In this document: piece after piece, positions 33,841 through 34,216 of the stretch
Numbering within the stretch: position 1 is the stretch's first letter
How the letters are laid out: each line of letters begins with the position of its first letter
Notes under the pieces: model-generated
The model's database searches: none
The model's input: the letters and a program-made list of their open reading frames with translations, nothing else
What the model was told of the DNA's origin: nothing
From: Candidatus Desulfosporosinus nitrosoreducens
GTDB lineage: Bacteria; Bacillota; Desulfitobacteriia; Desulfitobacteriales; Desulfitobacteriaceae
Assembly (NCBI RefSeq): GCF_030954495.1
Contig: NZ_JAVHUW010000017.1
Coordinates: 1 to 34,216, forward strand
DNA: 34,216 nucleotides
Direction of reading: 5' to 3'
Translations under genes and position numbers: made by a program

Positions 33841-34216
33841 ATGAAAAAATTAGGGTTTGGATGCATGAGGTTACCGCTTCTGGACAAAAATGACCAGACT
33901 TCCTTTAATACAGAAATTCTCAACAAACTGGTAGACATCTTTTTGGCAAAAGGATTTACATACTTTGATACGGCTTATGTTTATCATGGCTACAAGAGTG
34001 AAGAGGTCATGAGAGAAGCTCTTGTAAAAAGGCATCGGCGGGAAGACTTTGCTCTTGCCACCAAGCTTCCTATGCGAGATATAAAAACTGTAGACGATCA
34101 GGAAAAAGTCTTTAAGGAACAGCTGGAAAAATGCGGTGTGGATTATTTTGATTATTATCTGCTCCATAATATTGGCGTTATTACATATAAGAAGGCATGT
34201 GAACTCGACAGCTTTA
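33841..34216 (+). CDS. Aldo/keto reductase with C-terminal [4Fe-4S] domain, 5' part
   Basis: N-terminal part of the gene that continues at base 1. The catalytic tetrad of aldo/keto reductases is visible: Asp in YFDTAYVYH, the Tyr in the same motif, Lys in LATKLP, and His in YLLHNI. SD AAGGAGA lies 9 nt before ATG 33841. The frame runs off the right edge in the 41-bp repeat and continues in phase at the left edge, giving a complete 382-aa enzyme. The promoter at 33694 carries a MerR-type operator. Confidence 0.9.
   Translation, partial: MKKLGFGCMRLPLLDKNDQTSFNTEILNKLVDIFLAKGFTYFDTAYVYHGYKSEEVMREALVKRHRREDFALATKLPMRDIKTVDDQEKVFKEQLEKCGVDYFDYYLLHNIGVITYKKACELDSF
34176..34216. repeat. 41-bp terminal direct repeat (circle join), right copy
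   Basis: Identical to bases 1-41. See the left copy; both lie inside the aldo/keto reductase gene. Confidence 0.9.

Noticed and set aside
1..34216. CRISPR array, tRNA, rRNA, prophage or plasmid replication genes
   Set aside because: No regularly spaced repeats, no tRNA-like cloverleaf or rRNA core sequence, and no replication, mobilisation or phage protein motifs were seen on either strand.

Overview
The window looks like clostridial (Firmicutes) DNA, probably from a strict anaerobe related to the Peptococcaceae/Desulfitobacterium group. The grounds are AGGAGG-type ribosome binding sites, many Fe-S proteins, a nitrogenase-like operon, purine/selenium-metabolism-type hydrolases and low-to-mid GC. 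No rRNA, tRNA, CRISPR, phage or replication gene was seen. The last 41 bases repeat the first 41, and one aldo/keto reductase gene reads in frame across the join (382 codons plus stop). The sequence therefore behaves as a 34,175-bp circle or as one unit of a tandem repeat; an assembly artefact is also possible.

Layout from the join: an Fe-S aldo/keto reductase with MerR-type promoters and a broken merR gene; a DUF362 ferredoxin protein; a purine-type operon (8-oxoguanine-deaminase-like amidohydrolase, BMP nucleoside-binding lipoprotein, ABC ATPase, two permeases, MerR/GyrI-like regulator) with a palindromic operator inside a 19-bp promoter spacer; a YgeY-like M20 hydrolase. On the minus strand come two translationally coupled MutS-like ATPases, preceded by a leader that resembles a fluoride (crcB) riboswitch. 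A second, divergent leader of the same type precedes a YheO-like regulator.

The most interesting block is 16.1-23.5 kb. A cobalamin riboswitch with terminator precedes a NifH-like reductase and two nitrogenase component-1-like subunits, followed by a BtuF/C/D-type (Fe-siderophore/cobalamin family) ABC transporter. A remnant B12 box and a frameshifted corrinoid adenosyltransferase (cobO/btuR) fragment follow. Tetrapyrroles are the substrates of the known non-N2 nitrogenase relatives BchLNB and CfbCD, so the working hypothesis is a B12-repressed nitrogenase-like enzyme acting on a corrinoid or related tetrapyrrole taken up by the adjacent transporter. A ~130-bp structured repeat precedes both nifH-like and btuF-like genes and supplies the stop codon of the nifK-like gene.

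The remainder holds two GNAT proteins, a cupin, a secreted protein with an internally duplicated repeat architecture, a two-component system with two triple 11-bp-phased candidate binding arrays upstream, an unknown lipoprotein and a DHA2-family MFS exporter. Gene debris is frequent (merR, permease fragment, cobO, lipoprotein fragment), which points to active rearrangement.
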